This document shows positions 8,229 through 17,258 of a DNA stretch of 61,557 nucleotides, in pieces. This stretch comes from CAYOHP01 sp964403795 [NCBI: uncultured bacterium]. Its GTDB lineage: Bacteria; Muiribacteriota; UBA6191; CAZXTJ01. The translations under genes were made by a program, and so were the position numbers. The stretch's first letter is position 1, and every line of letters starts with the position of its first letter. The notes under the pieces were generated by a model. The model did no database searches, had not been told where the DNA came from, and worked only from the letters and a program-made list of their open reading frames with translations. Location of the stretch: assembly GCA_964403795.1 (NCBI GenBank), contig CAYOHP010000028.1:1-61557 (forward strand), read 5' to 3'.

Positions 8229-8950
8229 TCCGGGGTCCTCTCGGGGTCGGGGGTCGGGATCGAGATGGCCTGGTCCAGGGCGGCCCGGGCCACCTTGGTC
8301 ACATAGGCCGTGACCGCCAGGGTGGCGAGGAGGCCCACCACCCGGAGCCCGTTCTGGAGAGCGTCGCCGCGCCCGGTGGCAGCCTCGGCCCCGGCCCGTC
8401 CCAGGGTGCCGAGCAGGACGTAGACCATGGTTCCCGGCAGCATGCCGATCCAGCTTGCCAGCGCGTACTGGCGGAAGTCGACCCGGGTCACCCCGTAGAA
8501 CCAGTTCAGCAGGTTGAAGGGGAAGACCGGGGAGAGCCGGGTCAGGAACACGATCTTCCAGCCTTCCCTTCCCACGGCGCGATCCAGGGCCGAGAGGCGG
8601 GGATCGGCGCGCACCTTCTCCTCGACCCAGCTCCGCCCCAGGGTGCGTCCGCACCAGAAGGCGGCGCAGGCCCCCAGGGTGGAGCCGACCGACACCGCCA
8701 GCAGGCCCTGCCAGAACCCGAAGGCGGCGCCCGCCCCGAGCGTCAGGACCGAACCGGGGAGGAGCAGGACGCAGGCCACCACGTAGGCGAGGACGAGGGC
8801 CGCGGGCCCGGCCGGGCCGAGCGCCTCGGTCCAGACCAGGAATCGGGAGAGCAGGCCCTGGATGTCGAGGGTCCGGAGCGCCAGCAGGCAGGCGACGAGC
8901 CCCAGCACGAGCCAGGGACGGTGTCCCCGCGAGGGTGTCGACTCGCCCAT
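8225..8950 (-). CDS. TVP38/TMEM64 (VTT domain) membrane protein
   Basis: A 241-residue polytopic membrane protein with segments at about 12-26, 46-85, 86-100 and 165-185. The VTT signature FLTRLSPVFPFNLLNWFYG spans 135-153, and GAGAAFGFWQG and the amphipathic GRTLGRSWVEEKV region also fit. Family members (DedA/TVP38/VMP1 superfamily) are linked to lipid scrambling or transport. The start at 8950 follows AAGGA. The downstream flavoprotein overlaps by 4 bp, suggesting the membrane protein and a thiol/quinone-type reductase act together (inference). Confidence 0.9.
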   Translation of the reverse strand: MGESTPSRGHRPWLVLGLVACLLALRTLDIQGLLSRFLVWTEALGPAGPAALVLAYVVACVLLLPGSVLTLGAGAAFGFWQGLLAVSVGSTLGACAAFWCGRTLGRSWVEEKVRADPRLSALDRAVGREGWKIVFLTRLSPVFPFNLLNWFYGVTRVDFRQYALASWIGMLPGTMVYVLLGTLGRAGAEAATGRGDALQNGLRVVGLLATLAVTAYVTKVARAALDQAISIPTPDPERTPE

Positions 8951-9058
8951 GGAATCCTTCCCGGTCGTCGGACGGTGGGAAGAGTGCCCCGGCGCCGGCA
9001 CGAACCCCAGGCTTCGGGCGGCAACCGGATCGTCCGGGCGGGGTAGCATCGCGCCACC

Positions 9059-9988
9059 ATGGGATTCGTCGTCCACTTCACGGTGCCCCGGGAGCGTCCG
9101 GTGGAGCCCGCATCCCTGCTGGCCTGGGCCCGGGAGGTCGTCGGGATGACGGTTCCCGCGGCGGTCGGCGGCGACCTCCGCCTGGCCTACGCCGACCCGG
9201 CGACGAAGGTCCGCTTCCAGCTCGGCTGGGTCGCGTCCGGCTTGCCGCTCCCTCCGGGGACGGAGATGCCGCCCGGGTCCGCGGACTCGGGTCTGGCCCT
9301 CTCGGTGCCGTTCCTGCGACCGGTCTTCCATTGCCGCCAGGCCCTCGAAGTTGTCGGCGGTGCCGTCGCCCGGTTCGGATTGTCCGTCCTCGATCCGGGA
9401 GGTTCGGGGAATGGGCATCCGGTGCGCCCCGAGGCCTGGGATCCCGAGACCCTGGTGTCGCGCTACCGGGAGCGGAACCGCCGGGAGGTCGAGTCCCGCC
9501 GGGCCGCGGCCCGGAAGCCCCTACCCCTCGTCCTGGGGCAGTACCTCCCGGAGCCGCAGGCCGAGGCCTGGTGGCGCTGGCGCCGGATGCTCCCGGCCCT
9601 GCAGCGGGAGTTCGGGCGGGCCTTGTCGCTCCCCACCATGCTGCTGGTGAAGCCCCGGGATTCCGCCAGGGTCCGCACCGCTGTGACCTGGCCGGATTCC
9701 CGGCCCATCGTGCTCCCGCTGGTCGACGATGTCTTCCTGCTCCGGGGCGTGCGGGAAGGCGCGGCGGAGGAATTGGTGGCCGTCCACGGGGACCGGGTGC
9801 GCCGCGAGTTGGCCGGGTTGCTCGAGGACCGTCCCGGGGATCTCCCCCTGGCGATCCTCAGGCCCGAGCGCGCCATGGAGGCCTCGACGTGGTTCGTATC
9901 GGTCGAGGGAGCCGTCAGGGCGGAGGACTACGAACAGGTCGAGCCCGACGCCTTCACCGACGTGGCGCTCTCGACCGGGCTGGCCTGA
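9059..9988 (+). CDS. Hypothetical protein
   Basis: A 309-residue soluble protein with no signal peptide or membrane segment and no domain I recognise. It is rich in Arg, Pro and Trp; the middle has a strongly basic stretch (about 140-160) followed by a Trp cluster (AWWRWRRMLP). The coding frame is supported by sustained third-position GC and by the lack of a credible competing frame. ATG 9059 is the first start after the divergent VTT gene, whose start is 108 bp away, so the gap should hold promoters for both. Its end faces the secreted protein gene at 10015 across a short hairpin. Confidence 0.7.
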   Translation: MGFVVHFTVPRERPVEPASLLAWAREVVGMTVPAAVGGDLRLAYADPATKVRFQLGWVASGLPLPPGTEMPPGSADSGLALSVPFLRPVFHCRQALEVVGGAVARFGLSVLDPGGSGNGHPVRPEAWDPETLVSRYRERNRREVESRRAAARKPLPLVLGQYLPEPQAEAWWRWRRMLPALQREFGRALSLPTMLLVKPRDSARVRTAVTWPDSRPIVLPLVDDVFLLRGVREGAAEELVAVHGDRVRRELAGLLEDRPGDLPLAILRPERAMEASTWFVSVEGAVRAEDYEQVEPDAFTDVALSTGLA

Positions 9989-9994
9989 TCGTCC

Positions 9995-10011
9995 GGCCTG
10001 TCCGCCAGGCC
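9995..10011. terminator. Hairpin between two convergent genes
   Basis: GGCCTG (9995-10000), loop TCCGC, CAGGCC (10006-10011) lies in the 26-bp gap between the stops at 9988 and 10015. A short GC stem without a T-run; probably a bidirectional terminator. Confidence 0.45.
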
Positions 10012-10014
10012 AAG

Positions 10015-10602
10015 CTAGCGGTCGTCCGGCTTGGCCCGCTTGGCGAGCCGGTCCCGGAGGGCGTCGATGCGGGCCTCGGGATGGGCGCAACGGTCCCAGT
10101 CCCAGCTGTTGGCGCCCTTTCCACCCTGGGCATCGAGGGCGTCGCCGCCGCAGGTGATCCCGCCGTGCTCCAGTTCGGCCACCGGCCAGAGCTGCACCGT
10201 GGCACCCACCCGGCGACCCGCCATGAAGGCGCGTCCCTCCCGGTCCACAGCCAGGAGCACGTCCTGGCCGGGACCAGGGAGCCGCCCGCGATGCACGCCG
10301 AAGCTGCCCGGAGGGATCTCGCCCCACTCCGGTTCGGTCCCGGGAGCCTCTCGATCCTCCCCGACGGCCGGGCGCTCCGGCAGGAGGACGGTCTCCTCGT
10401 CCCCGTCCGGGGCAGGCGCGCCCGAGAGCCAGGTCCGGGCCCCCAGCGGGCGCACCACCAGGGTGTCGTCCCGGCGGGCGATCACCCTCACCTCGGCGAT
10501 CCGGGATGCCTCGTGCAGCCAGTCGAGGTCGAAGATCTCGCAGGGCGAGGCGGAGGCGACCAGGGTCGCTCCCAGGACCAGGGCGTAGGGCCTTCGGTTC
10601 AT
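10015..10602 (-). CDS. Hypothetical secreted protein
   Basis: A 195-residue protein with an N-terminal signal-like segment (residues 1 to about 20: MNRRPYALVLGATLVASAS, then PCE). The mature part is acidic and Gly/Pro-rich, with a Cys in GGITCGGDAL and another near the end in WDWDRCAHPEAR, so up to three cysteines could bond outside the cell. No family is recognised. GGGGAGA lies about 6 bases before ATG 10602. It sits between two convergent neighbours and seems to be transcribed alone or with the methyltransferase-like gene 88 bp upstream. Confidence 0.65.
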   Translation of the reverse strand: MNRRPYALVLGATLVASASPCEIFDLDWLHEASRIAEVRVIARRDDTLVVRPLGARTWLSGAPAPDGDEETVLLPERPAVGEDREAPGTEPEWGEIPPGSFGVHRGRLPGPGQDVLLAVDREGRAFMAGRRVGATVQLWPVAELEHGGITCGGDALDAQGGKGANSWDWDRCAHPEARIDALRDRLAKRAKPDDR

Positions 10603-10690
10603 CGCGGTCTCCCCTCGACACGGGTTCCGGGTGGCCACCCGATGCCAGGGTAGCGCTCGTCGGAACAGACGGCGGGAACCCGGGGAGGGT

Positions 10691-11617
10691 TCAATCCCGG
10701 AAGCGGGCCGACGCCCACAGGGTATGGAGGTCGAAGAGCGGGGCGTCCTCCCGGCGGGTGGTGGCGAGCGAGACCTGCTGCCGGTAGAGCTGGCGAAGGG
10801 TACGGGAAGGCCGGCAGGAGCATCGACCCTGGGTCCGGTGGGGGCCCACCAGCTCCGACCCGGGCCGGGAACCGGCCACCCGGTCGAGCACTTGCCCGGC
10901 CCGTTGCGGGGCGCCGGGCGCCTTCCCCCGATCGACGACCAGCAGCGAGGAGCCGGCGGGCATGGCCTCGACCAGGCACGAGAGGTTGGCCAGGAAGGCC
11001 TCGGGGAGCTCGGGCGTGGCGCGGGGCAGGAGCTCGGTGAGCAGGTTGGGGAGGAGGACCAGGTCGCTCTCCCGGGCCGCGTCCAGCACCGGCTCGGGGA
11101 GTGGGGAAGAGGTCAGGTCGGCGGCCAGGAGCGGGGCCGGGGTGTCGAGGTGCCAGGTCTCGCCGAGGCCGGAGTCGAGGTGGGCGAAGGCCTCGAGGAA
11201 GCGCTCCCGGAGCGGGAGGAAGGTGTCGTCCCAGGCCGGGAGGTTGTCCACCCGGGTGACCGAGAGCCGCTCCAGGGTGAGGTCGCGGCTGGTCCGCAGC
11301 CGGGCTGCCGCTTCCGCCAGCGCCAGGACCTCGGTTCCGGGGCCGCCCCCCAGGGCAAGCACCCGCACCCGGGGCCGGTCCAGCAGGTCGGCGAGCGGTC
11401 CCGTGAAGAGGTTGCGCTGGTCGCAGACCAGGGCCGGCAGCAGGTGCACCAAGTAGGCGGCGCGCTGGAACCGGGAACGGGCGTGGGGCGCCGGGGCGCC
11501 TTCCCGGTAGGCACGGTTCATGGCCTCCACGGCCCGTGCCAGGCCGGCCCGGTCGAGATCCCCGGTGGCCCTTGCCACCACGTCGAACCAGTCGATCCGC
11601 CGCATCCGGGTCCCCAC
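10691..11617 (-). CDS. SAM-dependent methyltransferase-like protein
   Basis: A 308-residue protein with a Rossmann-type SAM-binding motif VRVLALGGGPGTEVLAL at about 84-100. An acidic loop follows (SVTRVDNLPAWDDTF), then a DLVLLPNLLTELLP strand-loop and SSLLVVDRGK near 230, in the order of a class I methyltransferase core. The substrate is unknown. An N-terminal helix region contains RSRFQRAAYLVHLLPAL. A C-terminal stretch has two cysteines (RCSCRP). The start at 11617 lies 40 bp from the divergent MFS-type transporter gene at 11658, so the two share a short promoter region. Confidence 0.65.
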   Translation of the reverse strand: MGTRMRRIDWFDVVARATGDLDRAGLARAVEAMNRAYREGAPAPHARSRFQRAAYLVHLLPALVCDQRNLFTGPLADLLDRPRVRVLALGGGPGTEVLALAEAAARLRTSRDLTLERLSVTRVDNLPAWDDTFLPLRERFLEAFAHLDSGLGETWHLDTPAPLLAADLTSSPLPEPVLDAARESDLVLLPNLLTELLPRATPELPEAFLANLSCLVEAMPAGSSLLVVDRGKAPGAPQRAGQVLDRVAGSRPGSELVGPHRTQGRCSCRPSRTLRQLYRQQVSLATTRREDAPLFDLHTLWASARFRD

Positions 11618-11657
11618 GGTACCGGACCGGTCCTACACGCCGGGCCCGGGAGGGTCG

Positions 11658-13031
11658 ATGGTCTCCCTGATGGGGCGTCCGGGCGCGTCATGGATCGAGG
11701 TCCGCCGGGAGGAATTCGGCCTCCTGGGGGCCGCCTTCGCCTACCACTTCCTGCTGTTCGCGGCGTACTACCTGCTGCAGCCGCTCCGGGACGGTTGGAT
11801 CGGCGCCGACAGCCGATTGCCCTGGCTCTTCCAGGCGAGCCTGGTCCTGATGGTGCTCGCCAACGGGGCCTTCGGGGCGCTGGTGGCACGCCTGCCGCGC
11901 CGGCGCTTCCTCCCCCTCGTCTACCGGTTCGCGGCCGTGAACCTGGTGGGATTCTGGGTGCTGGTGCAGCTCCCGCTCGGCTCCGCCGGGGTCTGGGTGG
12001 CCCGGGCCTTCTTCCTCTGGCTCGGCGTCTTCTCGCTGTTCGCGGTCTCGGTCTTCTGGGGCTTCATGGCGGACCTCTTCCAGGCCGAACAGGGCAAGCG
12101 CCTCTACGGCCTGCTGGGGGCCGGGGGCACCCTCGGGCAGGTGGCCGGCTCGCTGGTCGCGGAGGCGCTCGCCAAGGGCAGGACCGACGTGGCCGGCCTC
12201 GGCTGGCTGCTGCTCCTGGCGGCCCTGCTGCTCGAAGCGGTGGTCCGGGTGGTGCACCACCTGGCGGGCCGGCTCCCCCCCGAGGAGCCCGCGGCCCGCT
12301 CCGGCCCGGGGACCCCGGCGGAGGCGGCCTCCGGCCAGGGATGGACCGCGGCCCTGGAAGGTGCCCGCCGGGTGGCGGCCTCGCCCTACCTGCTCGGGAT
12401 CTGCCTCTACATCTTCCTCTACACCTCGACCTCGACCTTCCTCTACTTCGCCAAGCAGCACCTGACCGGTCTCCATCTCCCGGATGCGGCGGCCCGCACC
12501 GCCTTCAACGCCCGCTTGAACTTCTGGGTCTCGGCCGGGACCCTGGCGGTGCAGGTCGGACTCACCGGGCGGGTGCTCTCGGCTCTCGGGCTGACGGCCA
12601 CCCTGGCGATCGTCCCGCTGTTCACGGTGGCGGGCCTGGCGACGCTCGCCCGGATGGTGTCGATCGAGTCCGGAGTGGTCGCCGCCACCGGGGCGCTCGC
12701 CACCGGCCTGGTCGCCTTCGCGGTGGTCGAGGTGGGCCGCAAGACCTTGAACTACGCCCTGGCACGGCCTGCCCGCGAGCTCCTCTACACGGTGGTTTCC
12801 CGGCCCGAGAAGTACGCCGCCAAGAGCCTGGTCGACACCTTCGTCTACCGGGCGGGCGACGGAGTGACCGCAGCCCTGGAGACCGGCCTGATCGGCCTGG
12901 GGCTGCCGCTGGCCACCCGGATCGGCTGCGGTTTGCCGCTGGCGCTGGTCTGGGTCCTGGTCTCGCTGGGCCTGGGCCGGGCCCACGGCGAGCGCGCCGC
13001 ATCGCAGGGGAAGGCGCCCAGCGCCGCCTGA
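11658..13031 (+). CDS. ADP/ATP-translocase-like (Tlc/NTT-type) MFS membrane protein
   Basis: A 457-residue protein with about twelve membrane segments and no signal peptide. The pattern fits the NTP/NDP-exchange transporter branch of the MFS. It has AYYLLQPLRDGW near the N-terminus, VFWGFMADLF with GLLGAGGTLGQ in the middle, and in the C-terminal half RKTLNYALARPARELLYT and EKYAAKSLVDTFVYRAGD. Free-living bacteria, including Planctomycetota, carry such homologues, which need not carry nucleotides. ATG 11658 is preceded by GGGAGGG. A Pro/Ala-rich cytoplasmic loop at about 210-230 separates the two halves. Confidence 0.85.
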   Translation: MVSLMGRPGASWIEVRREEFGLLGAAFAYHFLLFAAYYLLQPLRDGWIGADSRLPWLFQASLVLMVLANGAFGALVARLPRRRFLPLVYRFAAVNLVGFWVLVQLPLGSAGVWVARAFFLWLGVFSLFAVSVFWGFMADLFQAEQGKRLYGLLGAGGTLGQVAGSLVAEALAKGRTDVAGLGWLLLLAALLLEAVVRVVHHLAGRLPPEEPAARSGPGTPAEAASGQGWTAALEGARRVAASPYLLGICLYIFLYTSTSTFLYFAKQHLTGLHLPDAAARTAFNARLNFWVSAGTLAVQVGLTGRVLSALGLTATLAIVPLFTVAGLATLARMVSIESGVVAATGALATGLVAFAVVEVGRKTLNYALARPARELLYTVVSRPEKYAAKSLVDTFVYRAGDGVTAALETGLIGLGLPLATRIGCGLPLALVWVLVSLGLGRAHGERAASQGKAPSAA

Positions 13032-13094
13032 ACCGGTCGAGGGGCTGCTACCCTCTGCCGCGGAGGTCTGCATGGAGAGGCGCCTTGCGCTGAG

Positions 13095-15830
13095 GTGACG
13101 GTGCCGACGAGGACTGCCGGTCGCGGGTCTTGGAGGATCCAGCTGGTCCTCCTGGTGGCGTTGGGGTCCCCGGTCGGCGCCGGGGCGGCACCGGGTATCG
13201 ACCCGGCCACCCGGGAACTGGCCCGTCGCCTGGTAGCCGACGTGCTCGAGCGGCCCGCCTCGGAGGCATCCCTGGCGCTCCGGGCCGAGCGGGTGCGGCG
13301 CCTCGCCAGATCCCTGCTGGCCCGGGCCGGCGACCGGGTCCTGGTGCCGGAACCGGGATCGCCGAACTTGGCCCAGATCGCGGAGGAGGGCCCGTTCGCG
13401 GGCCTCCCCGAGAATTTGCCTCCCGTGCCGGTGCCGCGCCTCGATGGGCTGAGAGGACCGCTCCCGCCTCCCCTGCGGCTGGGGGCCAGGTCGATCCCGG
13501 TGGCGGTCGCGGCTCGCCAGGGTCCCTTCCCGGAGCGGGCGGGATGGGTCGACCTGCTCTCGGCGGCCATCGGGGAGGCCGTGGCCGGGACGGAGCGGTC
13601 CGGTCCCCTGCTGGCGGTCCGCCTGGACGACCGCATCTACCTGCGGGCGGTGGAAGGCGCCCGCGCCGGGGCCGCGGAACGCAACACCTCCTTCGCGGTG
13701 GCGGCCCGGGGGCGGCTGGTCTTGGCGGGTCTGCTGGCTTCGGGCCGCCTGAGGGAACCCGATCTCGCAGAGTTCGAACCCCGGGTCCGGGACGAACTGC
13801 TGCGGCCACCCGGTCCCCGGGATGCCCAGGCACTCCGGGATTTCCTGGACCGGCTGGCCGGAGCCCTCGATCCGGCCCGTCGGCGGGCCGTGCCCGGAGA
13901 GGACCCGGCCACCGCCTCGACCTCGGTGGCGACGGCTCCCGGCGCCGGGGAGACCTCACCTGGAGAGGGAATCTCGGACCCACCGTTCCGCCCGGATCCC
14001 TCGCTGCTCCTCGCACTCCTGGCGGGACTGCTGGCGGCGCCACTGGTTGCCAGGGTGCGGGCCGGCCGGGCGGGGGAGGTCGCGGGGACGCCAGCAGGAG
14101 CAGGGTCCGAGACCGATACCCACCCGGGGGTGGGTCCGGGTCTCGCCGCGCTCCCGGAGCTGCCCGACCGGTTCGAACGGGTCTCGCTGCTGGCGCAGGG
14201 CGCCATGGGACGGGTCTACCGCGCCGAGGACCGGGTGCTCGGGCGTCCCGTGGCGATCAAGGTCGTGGAACTGGGGGCGGGCCTCCCGGGATCCCTGGCG
14301 GAACGCTTCCGGAGGGAGGCCGAGGCCCTGGCCCGGCTGGACCATCCCGGCATCGTGCGGATCCACGACCTCCTCGACCGTCGCCCTCCCGCCCTGGTGA
14401 TGGAACTGGTGGAGGGCGTGCGACTCGACCGGTGGCGGGAGGCCCATGCCTCGCCTCCGGTCGCGGAGGTGGTCCGCATGGGGATCGAGATCGCCTCGGC
14501 CCTGGCCCACGCCCATTCCCGGGGGGTGCTGCACCGGGACCTGAAACCCGCCAACGTCCTGGTGGGAGAGGACGGCCGGATCCGCCTCGTCGACTTCGGC
14601 CTGGCCCGCCTGGAGGATGCGGCGTCCTCCATGACGCGACCCGGCGAGGTGCTGGGGACCCCTCTCTTCATGGCTCCGGAACAGCTCGAGGGAAGGCCGG
14701 TGGATGCCCGTTCCGACCTCTGGTCGACCGGTGCCATGCTCCACTACCTGGTCACGGGCCAGCCTCCCTTCGCTCCTGAGGCGCTCCACGCCCGGCTGGT
14801 GCGGGCCCCGGATCCGGTGGGGCGGGTCCGACCCGATGTCCCTGCGGAGCTGGAGGCGGTACTGGCGCGCTGCATGGCGGTGGCGCCGTCCGAGCGATTT
14901 CCGGACGCCTCCCGCCTCGAGGCCGCGCTCGCCTCGGTGCTCGCGGGGCTCGACCCGGAGCGGGCACGGATCGCCTGGACCAATGCCCTGGTGGCCGCCA
15001 ACCGGGAGCTCTTCCACGGACTGAAGGGGCGCCTGGCCGTGGTCTCCCGGTATCCCGACGATCCCGCCCGGATAGTGCGCCTGCTCGCCGATCCGATCGA
15101 TCGCGCCGAGCGGGTCGACCTGGCGCGACGCAGCGCGGCATGGGCGCGTGGCGCGAAGGGTGCACCGGAGCCCTTGGCGGCCGCCCTGGCCGACGCGTGC
15201 GAGGTGCTGGAGGTCCTGGTCGGGGTGCTCGAGGGAGAAGACGAGGTGCGGCTGGTCCCGGCGCTGCAGCGCGGCTTCGATGCCTGCAAGCGGATCGCGG
15301 ACCTGGCCGCGGAGGCGAGCGAGCGGCACGTGCTGGAGCTCTCGGGGGTCGCCCTGGGTTTCGCCGGGCGCGGCATCGCCAGCGGGATCCTGGTGGCCTG
15401 CGGACGGGACGGCGATCCCGTGGTCGAGGTGGTGGCGGACCGGCCCGACGACCTCGGGCGGGAACTCGCCAAGGTGCTCGAGGTGCTGGTGGTGAACGCG
15501 GCCGAGGCGGGCGCCCGGCAGGTGGAACTCGTCACCAGGAACCGCTCCGAGGCCGACGAGGCGGTGCTCGAGGTCCGGGACGACGGTCCCGGGCTACCAC
15601 CCGGGGACCCCGAGCTGCTGTTCCGGCCCGGGAACTCCCGGAAGCCCGGAGGGAGCGGCACCGGACTGGGAGAGGCGCGTAGCCGTCTGGCGCCCTTCGG
15701 GGGGCGGATCGAGGCCTTGCCGGGAGCAGGGCCCGGGGCCTGCTTCCGGATCGTGCTGCCGCGCCGCAGCCGCGAGTTCCCGGCGGGTGTTGCCCACCCG
15801 GGTCCGCCGGGTCAGTCCGACCCGAGTTGA
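13095..15830 (+). CDS. Membrane sensor fusing a Ser/Thr kinase to a histidine-kinase core
   Basis: A 911-residue protein. An N-terminal signal-anchor (about 15-33), an extracytoplasmic region of about 260 residues without a known domain and a membrane segment (303-320) lead to a complete Hanks kinase. Its motifs are QGAMG (about 368-372), VAIK K389, HRDLKPAN H480-D482, DFG 500-502 and APE. The C-terminal third is a histidine-kinase core: phosphoacceptor-like FHGLKGRLAVV with His641, similar to the HisKA_2/HWE HRVKNNL box, then a HATPase_c domain with N-box N801, DDGPG near 829-833 and GSGTGLG near 854-860. An NtrC-type regulator lies at 17259. Ser/Thr-His kinase fusions are known (HstK of cyanobacteria), but those carry GAF domains. 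GTG 13095 is the likely start. Confidence 0.88.
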   Translation: MTVPTRTAGRGSWRIQLVLLVALGSPVGAGAAPGIDPATRELARRLVADVLERPASEASLALRAERVRRLARSLLARAGDRVLVPEPGSPNLAQIAEEGPFAGLPENLPPVPVPRLDGLRGPLPPPLRLGARSIPVAVAARQGPFPERAGWVDLLSAAIGEAVAGTERSGPLLAVRLDDRIYLRAVEGARAGAAERNTSFAVAARGRLVLAGLLASGRLREPDLAEFEPRVRDELLRPPGPRDAQALRDFLDRLAGALDPARRRAVPGEDPATASTSVATAPGAGETSPGEGISDPPFRPDPSLLLALLAGLLAAPLVARVRAGRAGEVAGTPAGAGSETDTHPGVGPGLAALPELPDRFERVSLLAQGAMGRVYRAEDRVLGRPVAIKVVELGAGLPGSLAERFRREAEALARLDHPGIVRIHDLLDRRPPALVMELVEGVRLDRWREAHASPPVAEVVRMGIEIASALAHAHSRGVLHRDLKPANVLVGEDGRIRLVDFGLARLEDAASSMTRPGEVLGTPLFMAPEQLEGRPVDARSDLWSTGAMLHYLVTGQPPFAPEALHARLVRAPDPVGRVRPDVPAELEAVLARCMAVAPSERFPDASRLEAALASVLAGLDPERARIAWTNALVAANRELFHGLKGRLAVVSRYPDDPARIVRLLADPIDRAERVDLARRSAAWARGAKGAPEPLAAALADACEVLEVLVGVLEGEDEVRLVPALQRGFDACKRIADLAAEASERHVLELSGVALGFAGRGIASGILVACGRDGDPVVEVVADRPDDLGRELAKVLEVLVVNAAEAGARQVELVTRNRSEADEAVLEVRDDGPGLPPGDPELLFRPGNSRKPGGSGTGLGEARSRLAPFGGRIEALPGAGPGACFRIVLPRRSREFPAGVAHPGPPGQSDPS
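15808..15824. terminator. Hairpin inside a convergent gene overlap
   Basis: CGGGTC (15808-15813), loop AGTCC, GACCCG (15819-15824). It lies almost wholly within the 19-bp overlap of the convergent genes ending at 15830 (plus) and 15812 (minus) and contains the minus-strand stop. Candidate bidirectional terminator. Confidence 0.45.
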
Positions 15831-17116
15831 CGGAAGCCGGCCTCGAACCCTCCGGCCAGCCAGTCGAAGCCCTCGAGCCCGACCGAGAGGCGGACCAGGC
15901 CGTCGCTGATGCCCCGCCTGAGGCGCTCGTCGCGCGGGACCCCGGCGTGCGTCATGCTGGCCGGGTGCTGGATGTAGGTGGTGGTCGAGCCGAGGCTGAC
16001 CGCCAGTTCCATGGGCGTGTCGCGGCGGGCGAACCAGTCCATGAGCTTGCGTGCCGGTTCGAACCCGCCCGCCAGCTCGAAGGCGATCATGGCGCCGCCC
16101 GAGCGCATCTGTCGCTCCACCAGAGCGCGGTCGGGATGTCCGGGAAGGCCGGGATAGTGGACCTCGGAGACCTCGGGCCTGGCTTCCAGCCAGCTGGCCA
16201 GGCGTCTGGCGGTGGCACTCGCCTCGCGTACCCGGTAGCCGAGGGTCTTCACGTGCAGACTGTCCTGCCAGCTCTCGAAGGGGCTGGGCGTGACCCCGAG
16301 ATCCCGGTACCAGTGGAAGGCGTGCTCGGACATGAAGTCCCAGGGACCCAGGCAGGCACCCAGGATCCCCGAGGAGTGCCCGTTGACGTACTTGGTCAGG
16401 CTGTGGACCACGAGGTCGGCCCCCAGCCGGAACGGCTGCTGGAGGAAGGGGGTGGCGAAGGTGTTGTCCACCACCAGCGGGATCCCGCGCGGCTCGGTGA
16501 GCGCCGCCAGGGCCCGGAGGTCGGCGATCCGGAGCGTCGGGTTGTCGGGGGTCTCGACGTAGACCGCGGCGGTGCGGGGGTGGGTCTCGAGAGCCTTCGC
16601 CGCCGCCGTCGGATCCGTCATGTCGACCCAGACGACCTCGATCCCCCAGCGGGCCTCGAGCTGCCGGAGGAGGGAATCGGTGCACCCGTAGACGGATCCC
16701 GCCAACACCGTGTCCCCGGTGGCGAGCAGGCCGAAGAGGACGACCGAGATGGCGGCCATCCCCGAGGAGGTGACCAGCACTCCCACGGTCGGCTTGCGCT
16801 CGTCGGCGGCGATGGCCGCGTCGATCAGGTGCTGGCACTCGAGCCGGAACAGGACCTTCTCGAGGTGTTCGGTGGTGGGATTGCCGAGTCGGGTGTAGAT
16901 CCGGGAGAACGGACGCTCCCCGCCCCGGGTCGATCCCACGAAGCGGGCCGCTCCGTCGGCCACCGAGTCGAACCGGAAGGTCGAGGTCTGGTGGATCACG
17001 GGACTGTGGTCGGAGGCGGCCAGGGCGTGGAACTGCTCCTCCGGGGACCAGCTCTCCGGGGTCACCGCGTACCGGTGCTTGCGCTCGAGCCAAGCGGGGA
17101 ACCAGGGATGGGGCAT
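15812..17116 (-). CDS. PLP-dependent trans-sulfuration enzyme (cystathionine gamma-synthase/lyase family)
   Basis: A 434-residue fold-type I PLP enzyme of the Cys/Met metabolism family. Motifs are SRIYTRLGNPTT, TSSGMAAISVV and GSVYGCTDSL, the PLP lysine in HSLTKYVNGHS, and a C-terminal SLGSTTTYIQHPASMTHA with RLSVGLE. The exact reaction (cystathionine gamma-synthase, gamma-lyase, methionine gamma-lyase or O-acylhomoserine sulfhydrylase) cannot be fixed by eye. ATG 17116 follows GGAG. It converges on the kinase fusion with a 19-bp overlap and is divergent from the response regulator at 17259, so it interrupts a putative two-component pair. Whether it is regulated by that pair is unknown. Confidence 0.9.
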   Translation of the reverse strand: MPHPWFPAWLERKHRYAVTPESWSPEEQFHALAASDHSPVIHQTSTFRFDSVADGAARFVGSTRGGERPFSRIYTRLGNPTTEHLEKVLFRLECQHLIDAAIAADERKPTVGVLVTSSGMAAISVVLFGLLATGDTVLAGSVYGCTDSLLRQLEARWGIEVVWVDMTDPTAAAKALETHPRTAAVYVETPDNPTLRIADLRALAALTEPRGIPLVVDNTFATPFLQQPFRLGADLVVHSLTKYVNGHSSGILGACLGPWDFMSEHAFHWYRDLGVTPSPFESWQDSLHVKTLGYRVREASATARRLASWLEARPEVSEVHYPGLPGHPDRALVERQMRSGGAMIAFELAGGFEPARKLMDWFARRDTPMELAVSLGSTTTYIQHPASMTHAGVPRDERLRRGISDGLVRLSVGLEGFDWLAGGFEAGFRQLGSD

Positions 17117-17258
17117 CGGGGGATCTCCTGACCCGAAAGTACCCTCGTTGCGATTTCGCGGGGGCGACCGCGTGGGGAGTCTCACATCAGGCACGCCCAG
17201 GTCAGCGAGGATCGGGGCGAGGGGATGCCCCTGGTACCGTGGGGCCGGGAGGCCGCCG

